NCBI GenBank assembly: GCA_020861055.1
Contig: JAJBTD010000105.1
Location: forward strand, 1 to 15,514
From: Clostridiales bacterium
GTDB lineage: Bacteria > Bacillota > Clostridia > Oscillospirales > Oscillospiraceae
Length of the DNA: 15,514 nucleotides
Reading direction: 5' to 3'
The translations under genes were made by a program, and so were the position numbers. Of this stretch, positions 1 to 6,796 are shown one piece after another (the first letter of the stretch is position 1; every line of letters starts with the position of its first letter). Under the pieces are notes generated by a model that saw nothing but the letters and a program-made list of their open reading frames with translations, ran no database searches and had not been told where the DNA came from.

Positions 1-290
1 ACGGGCGGCAAACCGGCAACGAGGAGTATCAGAACCGCTTGAAGGATTACCTGGATCATCAGGCCATCGGCATCAACAACATCCATATGGTTCTGGACTG
101 CCAGACGGTGCTGGGCGGCCTGCTGGGCGGTTATATCGGGCCATATCTGTATGACCTGCGGCAGCGGCTCCAGAAGCTCTCCTGCTTTGAGACGGACGGC
201 AGCTACTGCACTGTCTCCAGCTTCGGTTACTGGTCCACCTGTGTGGGCGCAGCCCTGTGCTTTGTTAGCCAGTTCATTACTCAGATCTGA
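1..290 (+). CDS. ROK-family protein (sugar kinase or NagC/XylR-type repressor), 3' end only
   Basis: This is the C-terminal end of a gene whose start lies outside the window. The first complete codon is at base 3 and the TGA stop is at 288-290. About 95 residues are visible. The stretch YLDHQAIGINNIHMVLDC followed by a TVLGGLLGGYIGPYL segment matches the C-terminal lobe of ROK proteins, where a conserved 'LGI-N-----D' helix precedes a glycine-rich 'LGG' turn and a final helix. The catalytic and zinc motifs and any N-terminal winged helix would lie upstream, so a glucokinase-like enzyme cannot be separated from a transcriptional repressor. The neighbouring transketolase and galM genes suggest a role in sugar metabolism or its control. 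Family assignment is fairly sure; function is not. Confidence 0.75.
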   Translation, partial: GRQTGNEEYQNRLKDYLDHQAIGINNIHMVLDCQTVLGGLLGGYIGPYLYDLRQRLQKLSCFETDGSYCTVSSFGYWSTCVGAALCFVSQFITQI

Positions 291-344
291 TCGGGCCGGA
301 CAATGTTGCGCTCATTTGACGCAGATTTTGCGATTTTCCGCATT

Positions 345-373
345 CCCCCGGTGCATTCCCCTTGCACCGGGGG
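345..373. promoter_or_regulatory. Perfect 11-bp inverted repeat overlapping the tkt -35 box
   Basis: CCCCCGGTGCA (345-355) and TGCACCGGGGG (363-373) are perfect complements separated by 7 nt. As RNA this would be a very stable hairpin 55 bp after the ROK stop codon and could end that transcript, but what follows (CGTTCTTTGTG) is a poor U-tract. As DNA, its right arm covers the -35 hexamer of the downstream promoter, so it could equally be an operator. Both roles are inferences. Confidence 0.55.
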
Positions 374-390
374 CGTTCTTTGTGTATAAT
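362..390 (+). promoter_or_regulatory. Sigma-A promoter for the transketolase operon
   Basis: TTGCAC (362-367), a 17-bp spacer and a perfect TATAAT (385-390) form a good vegetative promoter. Transcription would start near 397, giving a leader of about 65 nt before the ATG at 465. The -35 box lies in the right arm of an inverted repeat, which suggests repressor control. Confidence 0.75.
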
Positions 391-464
391 GTGGTCAGAA
401 TCCCCGGAAAAGACGGGGTGAAATAGCAAAAACAGACAATTTTTATAAAGGAGCGTGAAGAGGA

Positions 465-1310
465 ATGACCTCAGAGGAGAAAAAACGTCTCTCCGTTGCC
501 GCCTGCAAGGTACGGATGGGCGTGATCGAGGCCACCCACGGCGCAAAGGCGGGCCATCCCGGCGGGAGCCTGTCTGCGGCGGACGTATTTACCTATCTCT
601 ATTTTAAGGAGATGAACATTGACCCGGCAAATCCCAAGGCGGAGGAGCGGGACCGGTTCGTTCTCTCCAAGGGCCACACCGCCCCCGGCCTGTATGCGGC
701 CCTGGCCAACCGGGGCTTCTTCCCGGTGGAGGACCTTCCCACCCTGCGTCACATTGACAGCTACCTCCAGGGGCATCCCAACATGAATACCGTTCCCGGC
801 GTGGATATGTCCACCGGCTCTCTGGGCCAGGGCATCTCTGTGGCTATGGGCATGGCAAAGGGCGCCAAGCTCCAGGGCAAGGATTTCCGGGTCTACACCC
901 TGCTGGGCGACGGCGAGATTCAGGAAGGCCAGGTCTGGGAGGCGCTGATGTTCGGCGCTCACTACAAGCTTGACAACCTGTGCGTCATCATCGACAACAA
1001 TAACCTCCAGATCGACGGCAAGGTTTCCGACGTCATGAGCCCCTATCCCATCGTGGAAAAGCTCCAGGCCTTCGGCTACCAGGTGCAGGAGGTGGACGGC
1101 CACGACTTTGACCAGCTGGAGGCCGCTTTCAACGCCGCCAGAGAGACGAAGGGTAAGCCCTCCGCCATCGTCATGAAGACCACCAAGGGAAAGGGCGTCA
1201 GCTACATGGAGAACCAGGCGGGCTGGCACGGCAAGGCCCCCAACGACGAGGAGTACCGCATCGCAATGGATGAGCTGAACGCTCAGCTGGCAGAAGTGGA
1301 GGCAAACTGA
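465..1310 (+). CDS. tkt: Transketolase, N-terminal (thiamine-diphosphate binding) subunit
   Basis: Encodes 281 residues, the usual length for the N-terminal half of split transketolases in Clostridia and Archaea. With the next gene it would transfer two-carbon ketol units between sugar phosphates in the non-oxidative pentose phosphate pathway, in the cytoplasm. Visible motifs are GHPGGSLS (30-37), SKGHTAPGLYAAL (68-80, conserved His 71), TGSLGQG (117-123), and the ThDP/Mg motif GDG (148-150) running to DNNN (177-180), where the metal- and pyrophosphate-binding residues lie. The C-terminal region contains the TTKGKGVSYMENQAGWHGK stretch typical of the family. An AAAGGAG ribosome binding site lies 11 nt before the ATG. 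The stop is one base before the next start, so the two halves should be made together. A single-chain enzyme in other bacteria is about 660 residues. Confidence 0.95.
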   Translation: MTSEEKKRLSVAACKVRMGVIEATHGAKAGHPGGSLSAADVFTYLYFKEMNIDPANPKAEERDRFVLSKGHTAPGLYAALANRGFFPVEDLPTLRHIDSYLQGHPNMNTVPGVDMSTGSLGQGISVAMGMAKGAKLQGKDFRVYTLLGDGEIQEGQVWEALMFGAHYKLDNLCVIIDNNNLQIDGKVSDVMSPYPIVEKLQAFGYQVQEVDGHDFDQLEAAFNAARETKGKPSAIVMKTTKGKGVSYMENQAGWHGKAPNDEEYRIAMDELNAQLAEVEAN

Positions 1311-1311
1311 G

Positions 1312-2253
1312 ATGGCAGACGTGAAAAAAATCGCCACCCGTGAGAGCTATGGCAATGCGTTGAAGGAGCTGGGGGCCGAACACGAGGATCTGGTGGTGCT
1401 GGACGCCGACCTGGCGGGAGCCACCAAGACCGGCGTGTTCAAAAAGGCGTTCCCAGACCGGCACATCGACTGCGGCATCGCAGAGGCCAATATGATTTGC
1501 GTGGCGGCGGGCATTTCCACCACCGGACTGGTGCCCTTCGCCTCCTCCTTCGCCATGTTTGCCGCCGGCCGGGCCTTTGAGCAGGTGCGTAACAGCATTG
1601 GATACCCCCATCTGAATGTGAAGATCGGCGCTACCCACGGCGGCATCTCCGTGGGTGAGGACGGAGCCTCCCACCAGTGCTGCGAGGACTTTGCCCTGAT
1701 GCGCACCATCCCCGGCATGGTGGTCATGAGCCCCGCTGACGACGTGGAGGCCCGCGCCTGCGTCAAGGCCGCCTACGAGTACAAGGGGCCGGTCTATATG
1801 CGCTTTGGCCGGGCGGCCTGCCCGGTGTTCCACGACGAGGACTTCCACTTTGAGATTGGCAAGGGCGAGCAGCTCACCGAGGGCAGCGACGTGGCCATTA
1901 TCGCCACCGGTATCCTGGTATCTGAGGCGCTGGAGGCGGCCAAAGTTCTGGCAGAGTCCGGTATCTCCGCCCGGGTCATCAATATCTGCACCATCAAGCC
2001 CCTGGATGAGGAGATCGTCCTGAAGGCTGCCAGGGAGTGCGGCAAGGTCATCACCTGCGAGGAGCACTCCATCATCGGCGGCCTGGGAGAGGCGGTTTGC
2101 AGTCTGCTCAGCGAGCAGTGCCCCACTCCGGTCAAGCGCATCGGCGTCAACGATGAATTCGGGCACTCCGGCCCTGCCGCCGCTCTGCTCAAGCAGTTCG
2201 GCCTCTCCGCCGAGCACATCGTCGAGGTGGCAAAGGACTTCGCAGGAAAATAA
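1312..2253 (+). CDS. tkt: Transketolase, C-terminal subunit (Pyr and C-terminal domains)
   Basis: Encodes 313 residues, the usual length for the C-terminal partner of a split transketolase. The pyrimidine-binding domain (about 1-165) has DCGIAEANMICVAAG (53-67) with the catalytic Glu 58 that activates the thiamine aminopyrimidine, and the substrate-facing segment THGGISVGEDGASHQ (108-122). The C-terminal transketolase domain follows (about 185-313) with GSDVAIIATGILVSEALEAA and the HSGPAAALL tail. The ATG lies one base after the upstream TGA and uses a GTGGAGG ribosome binding site inside the end of that gene, so translation is probably coupled. The protein resembles the DXS and pyruvate dehydrogenase E1-beta fold, but the pairing with a transketolase N-terminal subunit and the family motifs make transketolase the clear choice. 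Confidence 0.94.
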   Translation: MADVKKIATRESYGNALKELGAEHEDLVVLDADLAGATKTGVFKKAFPDRHIDCGIAEANMICVAAGISTTGLVPFASSFAMFAAGRAFEQVRNSIGYPHLNVKIGATHGGISVGEDGASHQCCEDFALMRTIPGMVVMSPADDVEARACVKAAYEYKGPVYMRFGRAACPVFHDEDFHFEIGKGEQLTEGSDVAIIATGILVSEALEAAKVLAESGISARVINICTIKPLDEEIVLKAARECGKVITCEEHSIIGGLGEAVCSLLSEQCPTPVKRIGVNDEFGHSGPAAALLKQFGLSAEHIVEVAKDFAGK

Positions 2254-2260
2254 ACATCAT

Positions 2261-2299
2261 CGAGCCGGGGAGAGGAAAATCTGCCCCGGCTCGTCCTTT
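2261..2299 (+). terminator. Intrinsic terminator or attenuator between tkt and galM
   Basis: CGAGCCGGGG (2261-2270) and CCCCGGCTCG (2284-2293) form a perfect 10-bp stem with a 13-nt loop, followed by TCCTTTC. The U-tract is weak, so termination may be partial. The galM ribosome binding site starts about 13 nt further on, which leaves little room for a separate galM promoter; read-through from tkt seems likely. Confidence 0.65.
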
Positions 2300-2320
2300 C
2301 ACAGATAGGAGGCGCTTATC

Positions 2321-3361
2321 GTGTCGATTACTAAGACCTTTTTTGGCTACACCAGGGACGGACAGAAGGTGCTGCGTTATCAGATGACCAACGGCAACGG
2401 GATGGAAGTATCCGTCATCTCCTATGCCGCCGCCATCCAGTCCATCCGCGTCCCTGACCGGACGGGTACGCTGGTGGACGTGGCCCTGGGCTATGACACC
2501 GTACCGGAGTACGAGGCGGACGGCTGCTTCTTCGGCAATCTGGTGGGACGGTTTGCTAACCGCCTTCGGGACGCCCGATTCGTCCTGGACGGGGAAACCT
2601 ATCAGCTCCAGCCCAACGAGGGGCCCAACCACCTCCATGGCAGCTACTGCTACCGGGTGTTTGACGGGGAGATCGAGGGAAATACCCTGACCTTTTCTTT
2701 CCTCAGTCCCGACGGGGAGGAGGGGTATCCCGGCAACCTCTCCGTCCGCTACCGCTACACGCTGACGGAGGATAATCGTCTTCTTCTGGACTATCAGGCG
2801 ACCACCGACCAGGCTACCATCATCAACCTGACCAACCATGTCTATTTCAACCTGGGTGGTCACGCCGCCGGGGACGTGCTGGACACGGTGCTCCAAATGG
2901 ACGCCTCCCGTTATACTGCCTGCGACAGCGCCAGCCTGCTCACCGGAGAAATTCTGCCGGTGGAGGGCACGCCCTTTGATTTCCGCACCCCCAAGGCCAT
3001 TGGAAGGGACATTGACGGCGATCATCCCATGCTGGCCTACGGTTCCGGCTACGACCTGAACATGGTGCTGGACGAGCCCTCCATGGAGCGCCCCGCCGCC
3101 ACTGCCTGGAGCCCCAAAACCGGTATCCGCATGACCTGCTGCACCACCCAGCCCGGAGTCCAGCTCTATTCCGGCAACTATATCGTCCCCGACGGCCCTC
3201 GCCCGGGAAAGGACGGAGCGACCTATGGCAGTCGCCAGGGCTTCTGCCTTGAGAGCCAGTGTTTCCCCTGCGCTCCGGATTTTGCCCACTTCCCCTCCGC
3301 TGTTCTCCGGCCAGGAGAGGTCTATCACCAACAGACGGCGTATCAGTTCGATGTGGTGTGA
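2321..3361 (+). CDS. galM: Aldose 1-epimerase (galactose mutarotase)
   Basis: Encodes 346 residues, the normal length for GalM. It interconverts alpha and beta anomers of galactose or glucose in the cytoplasm, the entry step for sugars released from oligosaccharides. Visible family motifs are NLVGRFANRL (73-82), NEGPNHLHGS (99-108, substrate-contacting His 106), NLTNHVYFNLGG (169-180, catalytic acid His 173), GYDLNMVL (243-250, Asp 245), and LESQCFPCAPDF (310-321, catalytic base Glu 311). The tail RPGEVYHQQTAYQF is also typical. The start is GTG, supported by AGGAGG eight nt upstream; no better start is nearby. It follows tkt by 67 bp on the same strand and is probably partly co-transcribed with it. 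An acidic loop around 62-68 (PEYEADG) is ordinary for the family. Confidence 0.95.
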   Translation: MSITKTFFGYTRDGQKVLRYQMTNGNGMEVSVISYAAAIQSIRVPDRTGTLVDVALGYDTVPEYEADGCFFGNLVGRFANRLRDARFVLDGETYQLQPNEGPNHLHGSYCYRVFDGEIEGNTLTFSFLSPDGEEGYPGNLSVRYRYTLTEDNRLLLDYQATTDQATIINLTNHVYFNLGGHAAGDVLDTVLQMDASRYTACDSASLLTGEILPVEGTPFDFRTPKAIGRDIDGDHPMLAYGSGYDLNMVLDEPSMERPAATAWSPKTGIRMTCCTTQPGVQLYSGNYIVPDGPRPGKDGATYGSRQGFCLESQCFPCAPDFAHFPSAVLRPGEVYHQQTAYQFDVV

Positions 3362-3404
3362 TGCTCAGAAATGGGCAGAACCGGACATTCTCTGACGGAT
3401 GTCC

Positions 3405-3437
3405 CTGTAAATCCTATTGACAAGGTAGGATTTACAG
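3405..3437. promoter_or_regulatory. Perfect 12-bp inverted repeat around the suf -35 box (candidate operator)
   Basis: CTGTAAATCCTA (3405-3416) and TAGGATTTACAG (3426-3437) are exact reverse complements separated by nine bases, TTGACAAGG. The first six of those nine are the consensus -35 hexamer, so a dimeric regulator bound here would sit directly on the promoter. In many Bacillota and Proteobacteria Rrf2-family proteins (IscR, CymR and relatives) control Fe-S assembly operons, but the bound protein cannot be named from this sequence. Confidence 0.7.
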
Positions 3438-3445
3438 AGTAGAAT
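3417..3445 (+). promoter_or_regulatory. Sigma-A promoter for the suf operon
   Basis: TTGACA (3417-3422), a 17-bp spacer and TAGAAT (3440-3445) differ from consensus by one base. Transcription should begin near 3452, about 100 nt before the sufC ATG. No comparable promoter was found between 3487 and 3538, so the suf operon most likely depends on this one, which places a terminator hairpin inside its leader. Confidence 0.75.
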
Positions 3446-3457
3446 ACCCTTGTCCGC

Positions 3458-3486
3458 AGAGGAGGACCGCAGTGTCCTCCTTTTTT
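3458..3486 (+). terminator. Intrinsic terminator in the suf leader (attenuator, or galM terminator)
   Basis: GGAGGAC (3461-3467) pairs with GTCCTCC (3474-3480) around a 6-nt loop and is followed at once by six T residues. AGA at 3458-3460 can extend the stem into the U-tract. It has the full form of an intrinsic terminator. It starts only about 6-10 nt after the predicted suf transcription start, so it either attenuates suf or ends galM messages and is read through. A second small hairpin, CTGTCC/GGACAG (3491-3505), follows. Confidence 0.75.
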
Positions 3487-3550
3487 CGGCCTGTCCGGCG
3501 GACAGACGATGATGCGTTATCTGGGGCAAGTCCCCGTCAAGGAGGATATT

Positions 3551-4315
3551 ATGTCGGATTTATTGCTTGAGGTCAAAGATCTCTCGGTCAACGTGGAGGA
3601 GAAGGACATTCTCCACGGGGTCAGCCTGAGCATCGGCCGGGGGGAGACCCATGTGCTCATGGGCCCCAACGGTGCGGGCAAATCCACCCTGGGCTACGCC
3701 CTGATGGGCAACCCCAACTATCATGTGCAGAGCGGAGAGATCTGGTTCCAGGGTCGGCGCATCGACGGCGAGGCGGTGGACAAGCGGGCCAAGGCGGGGA
3801 TGTTCCTCTCCTTCCAGAATCCCCTGGAGGTGCCGGGGCTGACCCTCAGCGGCTTTCTCCGCAACGCTCTGGAGCAGGTGCGGGGCAGCCGGGTGAAATA
3901 CAGCGAGTTCCGCCGGGAGTTGTACCGCAACATGGACCTGCTCCAGATGGACCGGGCCTATGGCAACCGGGACCTGAACGTGGGCTTCTCCGGCGGCGAG
4001 AAGAAGAAAGCCGAAATCCTCCAGATGCTCATGCTCCGGCCCGCCCTGGCCATTCTGGACGAGACGGACTCCGGCCTGGACGTGGATGCTGTGCGCATGG
4101 TGTCCCAGGGAGTGGAGGCATACCAGAAGGACATGGACGGCGGTCTGCTCATCATCACCCACAGCACCCGGATTTTGGAGGCCCTTCACGTGGACTACAC
4201 CCACATCATGGTCAACGGCCGCATCGTCTGCACCGGAGACGGCTCCCTGGTGGACGAGGTCAACCGGGACGGCTTTGAGCGGTTCACCGCCGGGGCGGAG
4301 GAGGACTCCCAGTGA
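3551..4315 (+). CDS. sufC: SufC, ABC-type ATPase of the SUF Fe-S cluster scaffold
   Basis: Encodes 254 residues from the chosen ATG, matching the usual SufC length. SufC is the cytoplasmic ATPase that drives conformational change in the SufBCD scaffold during Fe-S cluster assembly. Visible motifs are Walker A GPNGAGKST (38-46), Q-loop FQNP with Gln 89, the signature FSGGEKKKAEI (146-156), Walker B LAILDETDSGLD (167-178, Glu 171) and the switch His 204 in ITHSTR. The SGGEKKKAE and ETDSGLDVDA wording is specific to SufC among ABC ATPases. AAGGAGG lies five nt before the ATG at 3551. ATG codons at 3509 and 3512 are in frame but have no ribosome binding site and would add a non-conserved tail. 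The stop overlaps the sufB start by four bases. Confidence 0.97.
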   Translation: MSDLLLEVKDLSVNVEEKDILHGVSLSIGRGETHVLMGPNGAGKSTLGYALMGNPNYHVQSGEIWFQGRRIDGEAVDKRAKAGMFLSFQNPLEVPGLTLSGFLRNALEQVRGSRVKYSEFRRELYRNMDLLQMDRAYGNRDLNVGFSGGEKKKAEILQMLMLRPALAILDETDSGLDVDAVRMVSQGVEAYQKDMDGGLLIITHSTRILEALHVDYTHIMVNGRIVCTGDGSLVDEVNRDGFERFTAGAEEDSQ

Positions 4316-5721
4316 AAGAGAAAACCTATGTCCAGGACATTGACCGCAACCTCTACGACTTTCGCAACGAGGAGGGGGCGGACACCTTCCGCCTCCAGTC
4401 CGGCCTGACCCGGGAGACGGTGGAGCAGATTTCCCGGGAAAAGAACGACCCGGAATGGATGCACGACTTCCGGCTCCGCTCCCTGGAGATTTATGAGCAG
4501 ATGCCCGTCCCCGACTGGGGCCCCTCCATCGAGGGGCTGGACATGAGCAACATCGCCACCTATGTCCGCCCCAACACGAAAATGTCCGCCAGCTGGGAAG
4601 AGGTGCCGGAGGACATCAAGGACACCTTTGAGCGGCTGGGCATCCCCCAGGCCGAGCGCACCAGCCTGGCCGGAGTAGGGGCCCAGTACGACTCCGAGCT
4701 GGTCTATCACAACGTCCGGGAGGAGGTGGCCGCCCAGGGTGTCATCTACACCGACCTGGAGAGCGCCCTGCACGGAGAGTATGCCGGGATGATCCAGGAC
4801 CACTTTATGAAGCTGGTCACTCCCCGGGACCACAAGTTTGCCGCCCTCCATGGGGCGGTCTGGTCCGGCGGCTCCTTCGTCTATGTCCCCAGGGGGGTCA
4901 AGGTGGAAATTCCCCTGCAATCCTATTTCCGGCTCAACGCCCCCGGCGCAGGCCAGTTCGAGCACACCCTCATCCTGGTGGACGAGGGGGCGGACCTCCA
5001 CTTTATCGAGGGCTGCTCCGCCCCCAAGTACAACGTGGCCAACCTCCACGCCGGATGCGTGGAGCTGTTCGTGGCGAAAAACGCCCGGCTGCGCTACTCC
5101 ACCATTGAGAACTGGTCCAAGAATATGTACAACCTGAACACCAAGCGGGCCCAGGTGGAGGAGGGCGGCGTCATCGAGTGGGTGTCCGGCTCCTTCGGCT
5201 CCCACGTCTCCTACCTCTACCCCATGAGCATTTTGAAGGGCCGGGGTGCCCGGATGGAGTTCACCGGCATCACTTTCGCCGGACGTGGTCAGAACCTGGA
5301 CACCGGGGCCAAGGTGGTTCACGCCGCCCCGGACACCGCCTCCTATATGAACACCCGCTCCATCTCCAAGGACGGGGGCGTCAGCACCTTCCGCAGCTCG
5401 GTGGTCATGACGAAGAATGCCGGGGGCAGCCGTGCCTCCGTCTCCTGTCAGTCCCTGATGCTGGACGACATCTCCCGGTCGGACACCATCCCGGCCATGG
5501 ACATCCGGGCCGCCAACGTGGACGTGGGCCACGAGGCCAAGATCGGCCGCATCAGCGACGACGCGGTGTTCTACCTCATGTCCCGGGGCATCAGCGAGGA
5601 GGATGCCAGGGCTATGATCGTCAGCGGCTTTGCGGACAACGTTTCCAAGGAGCTGCCTCTGGAATACGCCGTGGAGATGAACAACCTCATCCAGCTGGAG
5701 ATGAAGGGCAGCATCGGGTGA
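4312..5721 (+). CDS. sufB: SufB, Fe-S cluster scaffold subunit
   Basis: Encodes 469 residues, typical of SufB. It forms the SufBC2D scaffold, where sulfur and iron are built into a cluster. The central beta-helix domain carries EGCSAPKYN with Cys 235, which aligns with the sulfur-accepting cysteine of E. coli SufB, and VSCQSLMLDD with Cys 379 at the position of the second essential cysteine. GHEAKIGRISDDAVFYLMSRGISEEDA (from 406) includes the conserved His 407 at the SufB-SufD interface. The C-terminal ELPLEYAVEMNNLIQLEM segment is typical of the SufC-contacting end. The start is a GTG inside GTGA overlapping the sufC stop, with GGAGGAGG about 8 nt upstream, so translation is coupled to sufC. 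Confidence 0.97.
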   Translation: MKEKTYVQDIDRNLYDFRNEEGADTFRLQSGLTRETVEQISREKNDPEWMHDFRLRSLEIYEQMPVPDWGPSIEGLDMSNIATYVRPNTKMSASWEEVPEDIKDTFERLGIPQAERTSLAGVGAQYDSELVYHNVREEVAAQGVIYTDLESALHGEYAGMIQDHFMKLVTPRDHKFAALHGAVWSGGSFVYVPRGVKVEIPLQSYFRLNAPGAGQFEHTLILVDEGADLHFIEGCSAPKYNVANLHAGCVELFVAKNARLRYSTIENWSKNMYNLNTKRAQVEEGGVIEWVSGSFGSHVSYLYPMSILKGRGARMEFTGITFAGRGQNLDTGAKVVHAAPDTASYMNTRSISKDGGVSTFRSSVVMTKNAGGSRASVSCQSLMLDDISRSDTIPAMDIRAANVDVGHEAKIGRISDDAVFYLMSRGISEEDARAMIVSGFADNVSKELPLEYAVEMNNLIQLEMKGSIG

Positions 5722-5743
5722 TCGTACCGAAAGGAGTTCGCAT

Positions 5744-6796
5744 ATGGCTTTGGATTTAACGGTCAACCAGCTCAGTGCCCCCACCTGGCACTGGCTGGGC
5801 ATGAATGACCACACCCTGACCGGGTTGGATATTCCCGTCCCCGCCTGCCCGGTGGTGGAGGGAGAGACCGCCCCGGCAGAGGGCTGGGACGAGGGCCCCT
5901 TCGCTGCCATCCAGACCGGCATGGGCCGGGATATGGACCTGCTCGTCCGGGAGAGCGGGGCGGAGCCCGTCCGCCTGAACGTCCCTGCCGGGGAGGAGCG
6001 GACGGTGCGCATCCACCTCCGCCGCAGAGCGGGGGAGAACCAGCTGCTCCCGGTGGAGGTGCTGGCCCAGGCGGGCAGCCACCTGAATCTGCTGATGGAC
6101 TACACCTCGGAGCAGGACGAGGGCGGCATGCTGGCCGTCCGGACACGGCTAACGCTGGAGGAGAACGCCCAGGTGAAGCTGGTGCAGCTCCAGCTCCAGG
6201 GAGACAATGATTTGGCCCTCAACGATGTGGGGGCGGTGTGCGCCGACGGGGCGAAGCTCCGGCTGGTGCAGCTGTTCCTGGGGGCGGCGGAGACCTGCTC
6301 CGGCTGCTGCGCCGCACTGGACGGCAAAAAGAGCGCCCTGGAGGCGGATACCGGCTATCTGGGCCGGAACCGGCAGCACATCGACTTCAATTACGTGGCC
6401 CTCCACCGGGGGAAAGGCTCCAAAAGCGAGCTTCGGGCCAGCGGCGTGCTCCGGGACGCCGCCCGGAAGGTCCTTCGGGGCACCATTGACTTCCAGAAGG
6501 GAGCCGCCGGCGCCGAGGGAGACGAGCGGGAGGAGGTCCTCCTGCTCAATGAGGGCGTGGTCAACCAGACCGTCCCCCTCATCCTCTGCGCCGAGGAGGA
6601 CGTGGAGGGCAACCACGGGGCCACCATCGGCCAGCTGGACGAGGACCTGCTGTTTTACCTCATGTCCCGGGGCATGTCCGCCGGGGCGGTGGAGAACATG
6701 GTGGCCCGGGCCAGAGTGGAGGCCATCTGCCAGCAGATCGGCGACGAGGCGGCGGAGGGCCAGCTCCACGACTATCTGGAGGAGGTATTCCAATGA
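5744..6796 (+). CDS. sufD: SufD, Fe-S cluster scaffold subunit
   Basis: Encodes 350 residues, in the usual range for clostridial SufD and shorter than the E. coli protein. It pairs with SufB in the SufBC2D complex. The C-terminal half shows the family pattern: DFNYVALHRG (214-223), a GVLRDAARKVLRGTIDFQKGA stretch (234-254), then VPLILCAEEDVEGNHGATIG (277-296) with conserved His 291, and LLFYLMSRGMS (302-312). The N-terminal third is poorly conserved, as expected. It starts 22 bp after sufB with AAAGGAG seven nt before the ATG. The family name is sometimes applied loosely to any SufB/SufD paralogue; the sufB partner and operon position support SufD. A compact CSGCC cluster (185-189) is unusual and may or may not be functional. 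Confidence 0.95.
   Translation: MALDLTVNQLSAPTWHWLGMNDHTLTGLDIPVPACPVVEGETAPAEGWDEGPFAAIQTGMGRDMDLLVRESGAEPVRLNVPAGEERTVRIHLRRRAGENQLLPVEVLAQAGSHLNLLMDYTSEQDEGGMLAVRTRLTLEENAQVKLVQLQLQGDNDLALNDVGAVCADGAKLRLVQLFLGAAETCSGCCAALDGKKSALEADTGYLGRNRQHIDFNYVALHRGKGSKSELRASGVLRDAARKVLRGTIDFQKGAAGAEGDEREEVLLLNEGVVNQTVPLILCAEEDVEGNHGATIGQLDEDLLFYLMSRGMSAGAVENMVARARVEAICQQIGDEAAEGQLHDYLEEVFQ

Noticed and set aside
471..3331. Several 280-380 codon minus-strand frames opposite tkt and galM
   Set aside because: They are antisense to three well-recognised enzymes, lack start signals, and have no domain pattern.
3509..3550. Upstream ATG codons (3509, 3512) as the sufC start
   Set aside because: They have no ribosome binding site, and the added residues are not conserved. 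ATG 3551 has AAGGAGG five nt upstream and gives the standard SufC N-terminus.
4195..6012. A 605-codon open frame on the minus strand opposite sufB and parts of sufC/sufD
   Set aside because: It lies antisense to conserved, motif-complete suf genes. The strong GC bias at third codon positions removes stop codons from the opposite strand. The translation has no recognisable domain and no ribosome binding site.
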